DNA from: Flavobacteriaceae bacterium LSUCC0859
GTDB taxonomy: Bacteria; Bacteroidota; Bacteroidia; Flavobacteriales; Flavobacteriaceae
NCBI GenBank assembly: GCA_022239325.1
Contig: JAKOGP010000005.1
Coordinates: 62,001 to 126,000 of the forward strand
Direction of reading: 5' to 3'
DNA length: 64,000 bases
In this document: positions 7,098 to 15,285 of the stretch, one piece after another
Numbering within the stretch: position 1 is the stretch's first letter
Layout of the letters: the number at the start of each line of letters is the position of its first letter
The notes under the pieces: model-generated
Told to the model about the DNA's origin: nothing
The model's input: the letters and a program-made list of their open reading frames with translations, nothing else
Database searches by the model: none
Position numbers and translations under genes: made by a program

Positions 7098-7844
7098 TCA
7101 ATTCACTTTCCTCGCTACATAGAATCCATAACCAAAGTACTCTTTGAACCTTTTATATAAATCAATTTCATTTTGGTAGGATTGAACGATTTCTTTCAAC
7201 TCATCATCCAGAGAATCTTCCATTTCAATCCTGTGAAGCTCCTCTTCTAATGGGCCATAGTAATTATTGAGCCAACTTTCTTCAGATAGAATGAAATGAT
7301 CAATGAGTTGATATCCCGATTCATTAATTATTTTGATCTTTCCTTTAGCAGTGTCAATTTCAGGATATTCATTTTTCCAAAAGGTTTCAATCTCAGCCGG
7401 ACGCTCGTTTGTTAACCAAGTGATTTCACTTAATGCTATGACTCCATTCTTTTGGAGGAATGGATGTAAATATTTTAATCCATTTTCAAACCCCATATTA
7501 TAGATGGCCCCCTCCGACCAAATAAGGTCGAAGCTTTTTTTTTCAAAGGGTAAGTCTTCCATGGATCCTTGAAAAGCGAAAACATTTTTGCTGTTAATTT
7601 TCTCTTCTAATATACTTAAGAAGGGTTGAAATAAATCTAATGCAGTAATGTTCCCATTTAGATTATTGTTGAGTACTTTGGTTTGAGCACCGGTGCCACA
7701 TCCCAAGTCCAAAATTTTAAGTGCGGTTAATGCATTTAGTCCTGTGATTTGAATGGCTTTAAGGGTTTCCTCGTCACTTCCAGGTCCTTGTCGGTGAAGT
7801 TTTGTGTGTAAGGAAATGATGAAATCAAGTTGTTTTTCGTTCAT
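7098..7844 (-). CDS. class I SAM-dependent methyltransferase
   Basis: A Rossmann-fold methyltransferase of the UbiE/Methyltransf_11/25 type. Motif I is ILDLGCGTGAQT, followed by NITALDLF (acidic end of strand 2), FQGSMEDLPFEKKSFDLIWS (motifs II/post-II) and a C-terminal YFGYGFYVARK. Substrate cannot be told; small-molecule or quinone-like substrates are usual. The frame is open upstream to 7928, but those codons lie in the terminator and tRNA-Asn, so the ATG at 7844 (MNEKQLDFIISLH) is the true start. It is the only gene between the tRNA and the duplicated tRNA end, so probably cargo of a past integration. Confidence 0.85.
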   Translation of the reverse strand: MNEKQLDFIISLHTKLHRQGPGSDEETLKAIQITGLNALTALKILDLGCGTGAQTKVLNNNLNGNITALDLFQPFLSILEEKINSKNVFAFQGSMEDLPFEKKSFDLIWSEGAIYNMGFENGLKYLHPFLQKNGVIALSEITWLTNERPAEIETFWKNEYPEIDTAKGKIKIINESGYQLIDHFILSEESWLNNYYGPLEEELHRIEMEDSLDDELKEIVQSYQNEIDLYKRFKEYFGYGFYVARKVN

Positions 7845-7854
7845 GCTCAAAAAT

Positions 7855-7890
7855 AAAAAAACGGCTACAATGTAATAGTATAACCGTTTT
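7855..7890 (-). terminator. terminator of tRNA-Asn
   Basis: On the minus strand, AAAACGGTTA pairs with TAGCCGTTTT and is followed by a run of T, beginning about 14 bases after the tRNA 3' end. The same hairpin is duplicated near 7015-7048. Confidence 0.65.
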
Positions 7891-7904
7891 ATCATTATAA
7901 GTTG

Positions 7905-7978
7905 CTCCCCCTCTTGGGCTCGAACCAAGGACCCTCTGATTAACAGTCAGATGCTCTAACCAACTGAGCTAAGGAGGA
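7905..7978 (-). tRNA. tRNA-Asn (anticodon GTT)
   Basis: The 74-nt minus-strand sequence folds as a standard cloverleaf. Acceptor arms are TCCTCCT and AGGGGGA (one G-T pair) with discriminator G. The D-arm is GCTC AGTTGGTTA GAGC. The anticodon stem TCTGA/TCAGA carries loop CTGTTAA with anticodon GTT. The T-arm contains GGTTCGAGCC. The CCA end is not encoded. A hairpin terminator follows, and its 3' end has been copied twice further downstream. Confidence 0.96.
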
Positions 7979-8056
7979 GTGTCGCGTGCATTACTGCATT
8001 AGCGGCTGCAAATATAAATGTTTTTTCTAATCTTCAAAACAAAAAAACGGGTTTCT

Positions 8057-9415
8057 CTACTTAAAAATGAGTTTATAGAGATCATTGCCGTTGGCAAAGA
8101 GCAAAAGCGCCATAAGAAGGAAAAAACCAACTACTTGAGCGTACTCTAAAAACTTGTCACTGGGCTTGCGGCCAGAAACCATTTCGTAGAGTAAAAACAT
8201 CACATGCCCTCCGTCTAAGGCAGGAATGGGAAGGATATTCATAAAGGCCAAGATTACAGAGAGAAGTGCTGTAGTTCCCCAAAAGGCTTGCCAATCCCAT
8301 GCGTCGGGGAAAAGGCCGCCAATGGCTGCAAAACCACCTACCCCTTTGTAGGCACCAGTCTGTGGATTAAATATTTTCTTGAGCTGTTTTACATAGCCCG
8401 TCATGGTGGTCCAGCCTTTGTTTATTCCCACAGGAATAGACTCTACAAAGCTGTACTGCTCATTTTCTACCCGCATAAGTCCTTTGTCTACGAACTGCTG
8501 CATGCTTAGCTGCTGGAGGGACACCCCTAAAGTGGCAGAGTCACTCACTTTTGCCATTAGGCTAGCTTCCTCCCCATTTTCACGCGCAACTACCACACGA
8601 ACCTCCTGGCCCTTATTCGCTTCTAAAATAGGCTTGGCCTGATCTAAATAATAAGCCGTAGTTCCATTTATAGAAAGCACCTGGTCCATGGCCCTAAAGT
8701 CTACCTCTGGGTTTACCACATGGGCTGGATCATGTCCTTTTACCACAAAAGGCTGTCTCATAGTCAAGAATCTCATGCGCTCTGGGTTATCCAAGAGCGT
8801 TTCAATAAAATCTACTGGAATTTGAATGTCCTGAGCCTGCCCATCTCTTTCAATAGTAATAACATTCCCATTAACAATTTCTAAAAAGAGGCCTCTGAAT
8901 GTTTTCACTCGATTGCCATCTACCGCTAGAATTCTATCTCCCGTCTGAATGCCTAATTCGTTTCCTATTTCAGTATCTGTCACATAATAGCCATCCTTTA
9001 CACTCTCATTGGCAATATATTGGTCTCCATAAGCAAAAGCCATCCCAATAAAAATAATCACTGCCAACACAAAGTTTACCGTAACACCACCCAACATAAT
9101 AATTAGACGCTGCCATGCAGGCTTAGATCTAAACTCCCATGGCTGTGGCTCTTTTTTCATAGCCTCGGTGTCCATGCTTTCGTCTATCATCCCAGCAATT
9201 TTTACATATCCCCCTAAAGGCAGCCAGCCCACACCGTACTCTGTTTCTCCAATTTTCTTTTTAAAGAGAGAAAATTTAACGTCAAAAAAGAGGTAGAATT
9301 TCTCCACCTTCGTTTTAAACAGTTTAGCAGGTATAAAATGGCCTAACTCGTGTAAAATAACGAGCAACGAAAGGCTTAAGAAAAATTGTATGGCTTGTAT
9401 GAGAATCGGATTCAT
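8057..9415 (-). CDS. rseP: site-2 zinc metalloprotease RseP/MmpA
   Basis: A 452-residue intramembrane metalloprotease. The zinc-binding HELGHF (His22, Glu23, His26) lies in the first membrane segment and NILPIPALDGGHV near residue 390 supplies the third ligand Asp. PDZ-like regions lie between (GIQTGDRILAVDGNRVKTF; and VLSINGTTAY). Membrane helices occur around residues 5-22, 105-128, 380-400 and 425-448. In regulated intramembrane proteolysis such enzymes cut anti-sigma factors or signal-peptide remnants. Length matches the flavobacterial form, which is slightly longer than Escherichia coli RseP. A TATTTTTG promoter element lies 20 bases upstream. Confidence 0.95.
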   Translation of the reverse strand: MNPILIQAIQFFLSLSLLVILHELGHFIPAKLFKTKVEKFYLFFDVKFSLFKKKIGETEYGVGWLPLGGYVKIAGMIDESMDTEAMKKEPQPWEFRSKPAWQRLIIMLGGVTVNFVLAVIIFIGMAFAYGDQYIANESVKDGYYVTDTEIGNELGIQTGDRILAVDGNRVKTFRGLFLEIVNGNVITIERDGQAQDIQIPVDFIETLLDNPERMRFLTMRQPFVVKGHDPAHVVNPEVDFRAMDQVLSINGTTAYYLDQAKPILEANKGQEVRVVVARENGEEASLMAKVSDSATLGVSLQQLSMQQFVDKGLMRVENEQYSFVESIPVGINKGWTTMTGYVKQLKKIFNPQTGAYKGVGGFAAIGGLFPDAWDWQAFWGTTALLSVILAFMNILPIPALDGGHVMFLLYEMVSGRKPSDKFLEYAQVVGFFLLMALLLFANGNDLYKLIFK

Positions 9416-9435
9416 AGCTTTTATTTATAAGGGAT

Positions 9436-9443
9436 CAAAAATA
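9436..9443 (-). promoter_or_regulatory. -7 promoter element of rseP
   Basis: TATTTTTG on the minus strand fits the Bacteroidota TAnnTTTG element and ends 20 bases before the rseP ATG. The -33 side is only an A/T run (no clear TTTG), so it is a partial match. Confidence 0.45.
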
Positions 9444-9528
9444 CACTTTTACACACGGTTAAAAAAATAGGATGGGGCGCAATCCGTCATTTTTAAGATA
9501 AGATTAAGACACAAAGCCCTCTGGGTTT

Positions 9529-9559
9529 TTTGAGAGCCCAAAGCCATGTGGTATCTTTG
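9529..9559 (+). promoter_or_regulatory. Bacteroidota-type promoter for the SCO gene
   Basis: TTTG at 9529-9532, exactly 19 nt of spacer, then TATCTTTG at 9552-9559. This is a full match to the sigma-ABfr consensus (TTTG at -33, TAnnTTTG at -7). It lies 26 bases before the chosen ATG at 9586. Confidence 0.8.
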
Positions 9560-9585
9560 TAGAGATAAACCCAATTTTGTTACCC

Positions 9586-10275
9586 ATGCGGAACTTTTTT
9601 TTGGCCTATAAAAAATTCTGGATTGCCTTTTCTTTGCTCTCTGCAGTAATCATGTATTTGTTTTACAATGCCCTACAGCCCAAAAGAGTGCTGCCTATAT
9701 ATCAGCCCAGCATGGTGAACACGGAATTGGTAGACCCAGAGATTCAATATATTAGGAAATACCACAGCATTCCTGATTTTTCTTTAATAAACCAGCTGGG
9801 CGATACGGTAACTGCTCAAACCTTTGACCAAAAAATATATATCGCAGACTTTTTCTTTACCAGCTGCCTCACCATCTGTCCCATCATGACAGACCATATG
9901 GCTCAAATACAATCCCGTATTTTAGACATGCCAGACGTCCTACTACTCTCTCACTCTGTAACTCCGGTGAGAGACTCTGTACCGGTGCTGTACCAGTACG
10001 CCCAAGAAAAGGGCGTACATGCCAATAAATGGCATTTGGTCACAGGGCCCAAGGAAGAAATTTACGATTTGGCCAGAAAATCCTATTTGGTAGCTAAAGA
10101 AGAAAACGGTGGCAATGCAGGCCCCTTTGACCTGGTACACACAGAGAATTTTGTATTGGTAGACAAGCAGAAAAGAATTAGAGGCTACTATGACGGTACC
10201 GACTCTGAGTCTGTAGAACAGCTCCTAGAAGACTTGGCCTTACTCAGAAAATCTTACGAGGAAAAGGCCGATTAA
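9586..10275 (+). CDS. SCO1/SenC family protein
   Basis: A membrane-anchored thioredoxin-fold protein. A hydrophobic helix (about residues 8-25) is followed by a SCO domain with FFFTSCLTICPIM, the CxxxC copper/thiol motif, and a distal His in DLVHTENFVLVD. SCO proteins hold Cu(I) or reduce thiols during assembly of the CuA site of cytochrome oxidase. Length (229 residues) is normal. The frame extends to a TTG at 9577, but ATG 9586 (MRNFFLAYKKFW) lies at the expected distance from a consensus promoter. The iron-uptake genes follow on the same strand after 123 bases. Confidence 0.92.
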   Translation: MRNFFLAYKKFWIAFSLLSAVIMYLFYNALQPKRVLPIYQPSMVNTELVDPEIQYIRKYHSIPDFSLINQLGDTVTAQTFDQKIYIADFFFTSCLTICPIMTDHMAQIQSRILDMPDVLLLSHSVTPVRDSVPVLYQYAQEKGVHANKWHLVTGPKEEIYDLARKSYLVAKEENGGNAGPFDLVHTENFVLVDKQKRIRGYYDGTDSESVEQLLEDLALLRKSYEEKAD

Positions 10276-10361
10276 AACAGAGGCTTCCACCCAAACCAGC
10301 ACTAGCTATTTTTAGGTCACAAAAAATGATAAAAATCCTGTTCTAACTGCACTAATTGTCT

Positions 10362-10386
10362 TATTTTTGAACTTAATTATAATCAA
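10362..10386 (+). promoter_or_regulatory. candidate feoAB promoter and operator
   Basis: TATTTTTG (10362-10369) fits the -7 element and lies 29 bases before the TTG start of feoA; no good -33 element is visible. Just downstream, TTAATTATAATCAA (10373-10386) is a near-palindrome (12 of 14 positions self-complementary), placed where an iron-responsive repressor could block transcription. Binding by Fur or a DtxR-like protein is inference. Confidence 0.35.
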
Positions 10387-10398
10387 TCTAAATAAACA

Positions 10399-10713
10399 TT
10401 GCAGCAGACTGTAGCCCATCTAAAGCGAGGAGAAAAAGGAATTATCTTAGAATTCCCTGATGATTTTCTGCCCATAAAACTGCTAGAATTAGGCTGTTTG
10501 CCTGGCAATGAGATTGAACTCATACAGCTGGCGCCACTCAAGGATCCCCTGTATGTGAATGTAAACGGCTCCCATATTGCCATTAGACGAGAGGTGGCAG
10601 AAAAAATCTGCATCGGCCCTTTAGGGCCTAAAACAACGCATAAAGACTCTGCTACTGAAGACCTGGCTCAAGTAAAGCTTCAAACGCCTTTAAGCCCAAG
10701 CGCTCATGAGTAA
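10399..10713 (+). CDS. feoA: ferrous iron transport protein A
   Basis: A 104-residue FeoA, an SH3-like cytoplasmic partner of the FeoB iron channel. The family pattern is clear: LKRGEKGIILEF, LPIKLLELGCLPGNEIELIQLAPLKDPLYVNVNGSHIAIRR. The C-terminal 25 residues after ICIGPLG are extra, polar and probably flexible. No ATG precedes the domain; TTG at 10399 (MQQTVAHLKRG) is the best start. The gene overlaps feoB by eight bases. One copy of the hairpin-GATGC repeat is embedded antisense near its 3' end (10610-10628). Confidence 0.92.
   Translation: MQQTVAHLKRGEKGIILEFPDDFLPIKLLELGCLPGNEIELIQLAPLKDPLYVNVNGSHIAIRREVAEKICIGPLGPKTTHKDSATEDLAQVKLQTPLSPSAHE
10610..10628 (-). repeat. hairpin-GATGC element, copy 1 (inside feoA)
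   Basis: On the minus strand GGCCCT-AA-AGGGCC is followed by GATGC. Perfect 6-bp stem. Element is antisense to feoA, where it encodes CIGPLG. Confidence 0.65.
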
Positions 10714-12931
10714 AAGACTCAATGTAGCCCTCATTGGAAACCCCAATACGGGGAAGACTTCTGTGTTTAATCAGCTTACGGGATTACACCAAAAAGTGGG
10801 GAACTACCCTGGGATTACCGTAGAAAAAAAAGAGGGTATTTGTAAGTTAGACCGTGGCCTTAAGGCGCATATTATAGACCTTCCCGGCACCTACAGCCTC
10901 AATACTACCTCTTTAGATGAGTCTGTAGTAATTGAGTTGCTGCTCAATAAAAACGACAAGGATTATCCGGACGTAGCCGTGGTAATCACAGATGTAGAAA
11001 ATCTAAAGCGCAACCTACTGCTGTTTACCCAGATTAAAGACCTGAAAATTCCGAGCATTTTAGTAATTAATATGGCAGACCGCATGCCTAAAAAAGGCAT
11101 TAGCTTAGACATAGAAGCTATGGAAGTGGCCTTGGACACTAAAATTGCCCTGGTTAGTACCCGTAAGGGAACGGGGATAGACCAGCTCAAGGGCTATATT
11201 GCAGATTACAAAAAACTGTCCTCTGCACCTATCACGCAAACAGAGCGTATAGACCCTACTTATTTTGAAAAGCTAAAAAACACCTTCCCCAAGGAAGATT
11301 TATACAAATTGTGGCTGGTGATAACCCAGGATGTGAATTTCATGCCCATTGAAAAAAATCCCATCCCGGACACCTCCAATTTCACCACAAAATCTAAGGT
11401 AGACCTCAAAAGACTACAACAGCGAGAAACCATATTGAGATACCAATTTATTAATGAGGTGCTCAAAAAGGGCTATCAGGTAAACGCTGCTGCCGCTAAA
11501 GGACTCAGAGCTTCTCTAGACCGCGTACTCACCCACCACATATTTGGCTACCTCATCTTTTTTATTATACTGATTGGTATATTTCAGGTGATTTACGACT
11601 GGAGTAACATTCCAATGGACCTCATTGACGGCTTCTTTGCCCAGGCCAGCAATTGGGTAAAAATCAATTTACCGCCGGGGGCTTTTACCAACTTATTGGC
11701 AGAGGGCGTGGTGGCTGGTATAGGTGGTATTGTAATTTTTATCCCTCAGATTGCATTTTTATTTCTCTTTATCTCTCTCTTGGAAGAGAGTGGCTATATG
11801 AGCCGGGTTGTATTTCTCATGGACCGGCTTATGCGACCCTTTGGACTCAGCGGGAAGAGTATTGTTCCGCTAATCTCTGGAACGGCCTGCGCCATACCGG
11901 CAGTGATGGCTACTAGAACTATTGAAGACTGGAAAGAACGGCTCATCACCATTTTGGTAACCCCTTTCACCACCTGTTCTGCCCGGCTACCGGTGTACCT
12001 TATCCTTATTGGTTTGGTTATACCAGAGGGGCGCTTCCTAGGGCTCAGCTATCAGGCGCTCACCCTTATGGGGCTCTATCTCATAGGTTTTGTAGCAGCC
12101 ATTCTTGGCGCTATGATACTCCACAAGGTGTTACGCATTAAAAAACGGACTTTCTTTCTCATAGAAATGCCCAATTACAAATTACCCCTTCTTAAAAACG
12201 TGGCCATTACCGTGGCAGAAAAAACCAAGAGTTTTGTGTTTGGTGCGGGTAAAATAATTTTGGCCATTTCTATTATTCTTTGGTTTTTGGGGTCTAATGG
12301 TTCCTCAGAAGCCTTTAAGAACGCAGAAAGCCTGGTGGCCCAAAAAATAGCTGCGGAAGGTTTTAGCGATTTTAATGAAAAAAATATGGCTGCAGCCATG
12401 GCCGTGTATGGCCAGGAGCTGGATAGCCTATTCCAAGCAGGCCAAGAGATAGATCGCTCTGCCGCCCTAGAAGACCAAAGAGCGGCTTTGGCCCTGAGCG
12501 CCCTAAACCAAGAGATAGCTAGTTTTAAATTAGAAAACTCGTATATAGGATATATGGGTAAGGCCATTACCCCTGTAGTGGCTCCGCTGGGCTATGACTG
12601 GAAAATTGGCATTGCTGTGATTACCTCCTTTGCAGCCAGAGAGGTCTTTGTAGGCACCTTGGCTACCATATATGCGGTGGGTACCGACGAGGTAGACACC
12701 ATTCAAAACAGAATGCGCGCAGAGCAAAATCCCCGTACCCAAAAGCCTTTATTTAATTTGGCCTCTGGTGTTTCGCTTATGTTGTTTTACGCCTTTGCCA
12801 TGCAGTGCATGAGCACCTTGGCGGTAGTAAGAAGAGAAACCAATTCTTGGCAATGGCCCGCCTTACAACTTGTATTTATGAGTGGTTTGGCCTATATTGT
12901 GGCCTTTGCGGCTTACCAAATTTTATCTTAA
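10706..12931 (+). CDS. feoB: ferrous iron transporter FeoB
   Basis: A 741-residue FeoB that carries Fe(II) across the cytoplasmic membrane. The N-terminal G-protein domain shows GNPNTGKTS (G1, about residues 11-19), NYPGITVEKKEG (switch I), DLPGTYSL (G3) and NMADRMPKKG (G4). The membrane part has the two Gate regions (GIGGIVIFIPQIAFLFLFIS and SFAAREVFVGTLATIYAVG) and the SGTACAIPAVMATRTI segment with its conserved Cys. It overlaps feoA by 8 bases, and the small Cys-tailed gene follows at once, making a three-gene operon. Confidence 0.97.
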   Translation: MSKRLNVALIGNPNTGKTSVFNQLTGLHQKVGNYPGITVEKKEGICKLDRGLKAHIIDLPGTYSLNTTSLDESVVIELLLNKNDKDYPDVAVVITDVENLKRNLLLFTQIKDLKIPSILVINMADRMPKKGISLDIEAMEVALDTKIALVSTRKGTGIDQLKGYIADYKKLSSAPITQTERIDPTYFEKLKNTFPKEDLYKLWLVITQDVNFMPIEKNPIPDTSNFTTKSKVDLKRLQQRETILRYQFINEVLKKGYQVNAAAAKGLRASLDRVLTHHIFGYLIFFIILIGIFQVIYDWSNIPMDLIDGFFAQASNWVKINLPPGAFTNLLAEGVVAGIGGIVIFIPQIAFLFLFISLLEESGYMSRVVFLMDRLMRPFGLSGKSIVPLISGTACAIPAVMATRTIEDWKERLITILVTPFTTCSARLPVYLILIGLVIPEGRFLGLSYQALTLMGLYLIGFVAAILGAMILHKVLRIKKRTFFLIEMPNYKLPLLKNVAITVAEKTKSFVFGAGKIILAISIILWFLGSNGSSEAFKNAESLVAQKIAAEGFSDFNEKNMAAAMAVYGQELDSLFQAGQEIDRSAALEDQRAALALSALNQEIASFKLENSYIGYMGKAITPVVAPLGYDWKIGIAVITSFAAREVFVGTLATIYAVGTDEVDTIQNRMRAEQNPRTQKPLFNLASGVSLMLFYAFAMQCMSTLAVVRRETNSWQWPALQLVFMSGLAYIVAFAAYQILS

Positions 12932-13081
12932 ATGATGGAAGTACAAAACATACTAGTTGCAATTACCCTCATAGGAGCCTTGGGCTACCTGCTGCTGCGC
13001 TGGTTTTTTCCACGGCTACTTCAGGGCAGTAAAAAGAAGGGACTCAAAGACTGCAATTCTGGGAACTGCGGCTGCGCTTAG
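12932..13081 (+). CDS. FeoB-associated Cys-rich membrane protein
   Basis: A 49-residue protein starting directly after the feoB stop (ATGATGGAAGTACAA). One transmembrane helix (about residues 6-23, ILVAITLIGALGYLLLRW) precedes a basic stretch and the Cys tail DCNSGNCGCA. This is the layout of the FeoB-associated Cys-rich family (PF12669), thought to assist FeoB in place of FeoC; the three Cys could bind iron. It is absent from longer-ORF predictions because of its size. Position, single helix and Cys tail together make the call secure. Confidence 0.85.
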   Translation: MMEVQNILVAITLIGALGYLLLRWFFPRLLQGSKKKGLKDCNSGNCGCA

Positions 13082-13292
13082 GTCTCCTTACAAGCCCCTG
13101 TTATGAAAACAGCTTATGGGTGCATGGCAAATAGCTTTTTAAAAGGCCTATCCATTCTTAAAGAATTATTAAAAAGGTCTTAAGACTTTCCCATTTTTTA
13201 CTCCAATGGCAATGTTTTTATTTCCTTTGAGTGATCATGTCACCAAAGCGCTTGTAAAGCGTCTTATAGGTAGCACTCAATTTCATTTATGT

Positions 13293-14858
13293 ATGACCAC
13301 TCTTTTTAAAGTTATTCTGGCCCTTTTGTTAGCTATTTTTAGTGTTTTTAAATCACAAGCGCAGTCCGTTTCCAGTGTGCTTGTAGACGCCCAAACGGGA
13401 GCACCCATTCCCTATGCCACCCTCATGCTAAAAAACAAAAAGGGGGTCATAAGCAATGAAGAAGGCGCCTTTAGCATAGAATTAGATAGGGCCATACAGG
13501 CTTCAGACTCCCTCTACATTTCTTGTATGGGTTACAGCAATAGCCGCGTGGCACTCTCAGAGCTTAAAGACAGTCTTTTTTTACATGCCGTAGAAATTAA
13601 CCTCAAGGAGGTGATTGTTTCCAATAAAAATTACACCGCAGCAGAAATTGTAGCCAAAGTGCAGGAAGCTTTGCCTAAAAATTACCCTGGAAAACTCAGC
13701 CGCAAAAGGCTTTTTTACCGGGCCAGTGAAACCCAGCAGATTAACCGCATGGAGGCTCAAATTAAAAAATCGAGTATCGCAGAAATTAATAGCCCCCTAC
13801 TAGACTCCGTTCTGCAAAAGATACCTAAAACAGGAGCTTATTACACAGAAATCTTAGCAGACCTCTCCGGAGATTACAGTAAGGAGCAGCAAAAAATTAA
13901 CCTCATTAAGGCCTCCAACCTTTACGACAAAGAAAATGAACTGAGCTTGGAGGGGATAGAAGAAAAATTCAATGCCATTTTTGAGGCCAATGTAAAAAAG
14001 AACTCTTACTTGAAGGTGAAGTCTGGTCTCTTTTCCAGCAAAATTTCCTCAGACGAGCTCTTTGGAGAGGATCAAGCCATAGACAGCAGCAACAGCGCCT
14101 TATTAGACTCCATAGCAGCTGCCAAAAAGAAACAAGCCCTCGAGAGAAAGACCAACTTTGCCAGGTATAGAAAAAACCGATTGGCAAGACTTTTTAGCCG
14201 TTTGCCCATTTTTGAAGACAGCCCCTTTAACTTCCTATTTAAAGAAAATCGCTACCTAATTAGTCTAGAAGACTTTACCTATATGGGAACCCAGCCCGTA
14301 TATGTGTTGCGTTTTATTTCCAAAGGCCGCTCGGACTACAACGCTACCCTCTACGTAAACGCAGACGACTTTGCTGTGGTGCGAATGGACTATAAAAACA
14401 ACCAACACCTCAGCAATTTTAAACTTCTTGGCATTTCCTATGTTAATTATTTAAGCGAGGGCAAGGTTTTTTTTAGCAAAACAGAGGCTTTGGGCTATGA
14501 GCTGTCTTATTTAGAAGAAACCACTGGAGAAAAGGTAGGTGTGAAGAGACCCCTCAAGGTGGTAGAAAAAAATAAATATGTAAAAGGAAGGCGCCAGCAA
14601 AATCAGTTGAAATTAGATTTTCACTTTGAGATAAACACCCAAAACAAAAATGAGGTGGTGGTCTTTAGTCAAGAGCCACTCACGGAAGAAGACTACAAAA
14701 ACACCCTAGAAAAAAACGAGGTGCTGCCCACCTACCTCCCTGCTTATGACCCGGATTTTTGGAAAGGATACAACATTATGGCTCCAAACCAAGCCATTAA
14801 ATCTTTCAGTGTCCTGGGCGAAGCACCCAATAAAATTTCTCCAAAAGACCTCAAATAA
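13293..14858 (+). CDS. exported protein with carboxypeptidase-like regulatory domain
   Basis: A signal peptide (about residues 1-24, ending KSQAQ) is followed by a CarboxypepD-reg-like beta-sandwich domain: VLVDAQTGAPIPYATLMLKN then KKGVISNEEGAFSIELD. After that comes KEVIVSNKNYTAAEIVAKVQ and a long C-terminal region of about 400 residues without a recognisable enzyme motif. This is a common Flavobacteria type, sometimes related to DUF5686 proteins; an envelope or cell-surface role is likely and the function is unknown. The frame runs upstream to 13206, but those 29 residues have no export signal, so ATG 13293 is preferred. It is single-gene, 211 bases after the feo operon. Confidence 0.78.
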   Translation: MTTLFKVILALLLAIFSVFKSQAQSVSSVLVDAQTGAPIPYATLMLKNKKGVISNEEGAFSIELDRAIQASDSLYISCMGYSNSRVALSELKDSLFLHAVEINLKEVIVSNKNYTAAEIVAKVQEALPKNYPGKLSRKRLFYRASETQQINRMEAQIKKSSIAEINSPLLDSVLQKIPKTGAYYTEILADLSGDYSKEQQKINLIKASNLYDKENELSLEGIEEKFNAIFEANVKKNSYLKVKSGLFSSKISSDELFGEDQAIDSSNSALLDSIAAAKKKQALERKTNFARYRKNRLARLFSRLPIFEDSPFNFLFKENRYLISLEDFTYMGTQPVYVLRFISKGRSDYNATLYVNADDFAVVRMDYKNNQHLSNFKLLGISYVNYLSEGKVFFSKTEALGYELSYLEETTGEKVGVKRPLKVVEKNKYVKGRRQQNQLKLDFHFEINTQNKNEVVVFSQEPLTEEDYKNTLEKNEVLPTYLPAYDPDFWKGYNIMAPNQAIKSFSVLGEAPNKISPKDLK

Positions 14859-14885
14859 AAGGGACTTCACACTTTGTTCTAATAC

Positions 14886-15275
14886 CTAAAGAATATGAGC
14901 TACAAAGCTGTAGGCCAATAGTGCCCATCCTATACTAAGTAGCAAGCCTCCTATAGGGGTGATCGGTCCCAAAAAACGCCATTTTTTTCCCGCTATATCT
15001 GAAAGCACTAAGCCGTAAATGGAAAAAGAAAACAGAAAGGTCCCTCCCAGAAAACAAAGAATAATATAGTCTTCTACAGGGCTATTATAGCTAAAGTTAT
15101 ACCCCAAAACCACCAAAACAATCGCGTGGTACATTTGGTATTTTACCCCAGTTTCAAAACTGGCCAGCTGGCTGGCCGATGCTTTTTTTTGTAGAGCATG
15201 TGCTCCAAAAGCTCCAAATATAATCGCTAACATACCCAAAAGGGCGCCTAAAAACTGTGTGAGTAATACCAACAT
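14886..15275 (-). CDS. DUF423 family membrane protein
   Basis: A 129-residue, four-helix membrane protein of the DUF423/YgdD family. The signature LAIIFGAFGAHALQKK lies in the first quarter, with KYQMYHAIVLVVLGYN and GPITPIGGLLLSIGWALLA later. Function is unknown throughout the family. It begins 10 bases after the end of the DUF2141 gene and so ends a minus-strand run. A hairpin-GATGC element lies within it, antisense (15162-15182). Confidence 0.9.
   Translation of the reverse strand: MLVLLTQFLGALLGMLAIIFGAFGAHALQKKASASQLASFETGVKYQMYHAIVLVVLGYNFSYNSPVEDYIILCFLGGTFLFSFSIYGLVLSDIAGKKWRFLGPITPIGGLLLSIGWALLAYSFVAHIL
15162..15182 (+). repeat. hairpin-GATGC element, copy 2 (inside DUF423 gene)
   Basis: GGCCAGC-TG-GCTGGCC followed by GATGC and eight T. 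Perfect 7-bp stem. Antisense to the gene, where it encodes ASASQLA. Confidence 0.7.
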
Positions 15276-15285
15276 ATGAAGTCTT

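Noticed and set aside
12175-12567. 130-codon minus-strand frame inside feoB
   Set aside because: Antisense shadow of a well-conserved gene; no independent features.
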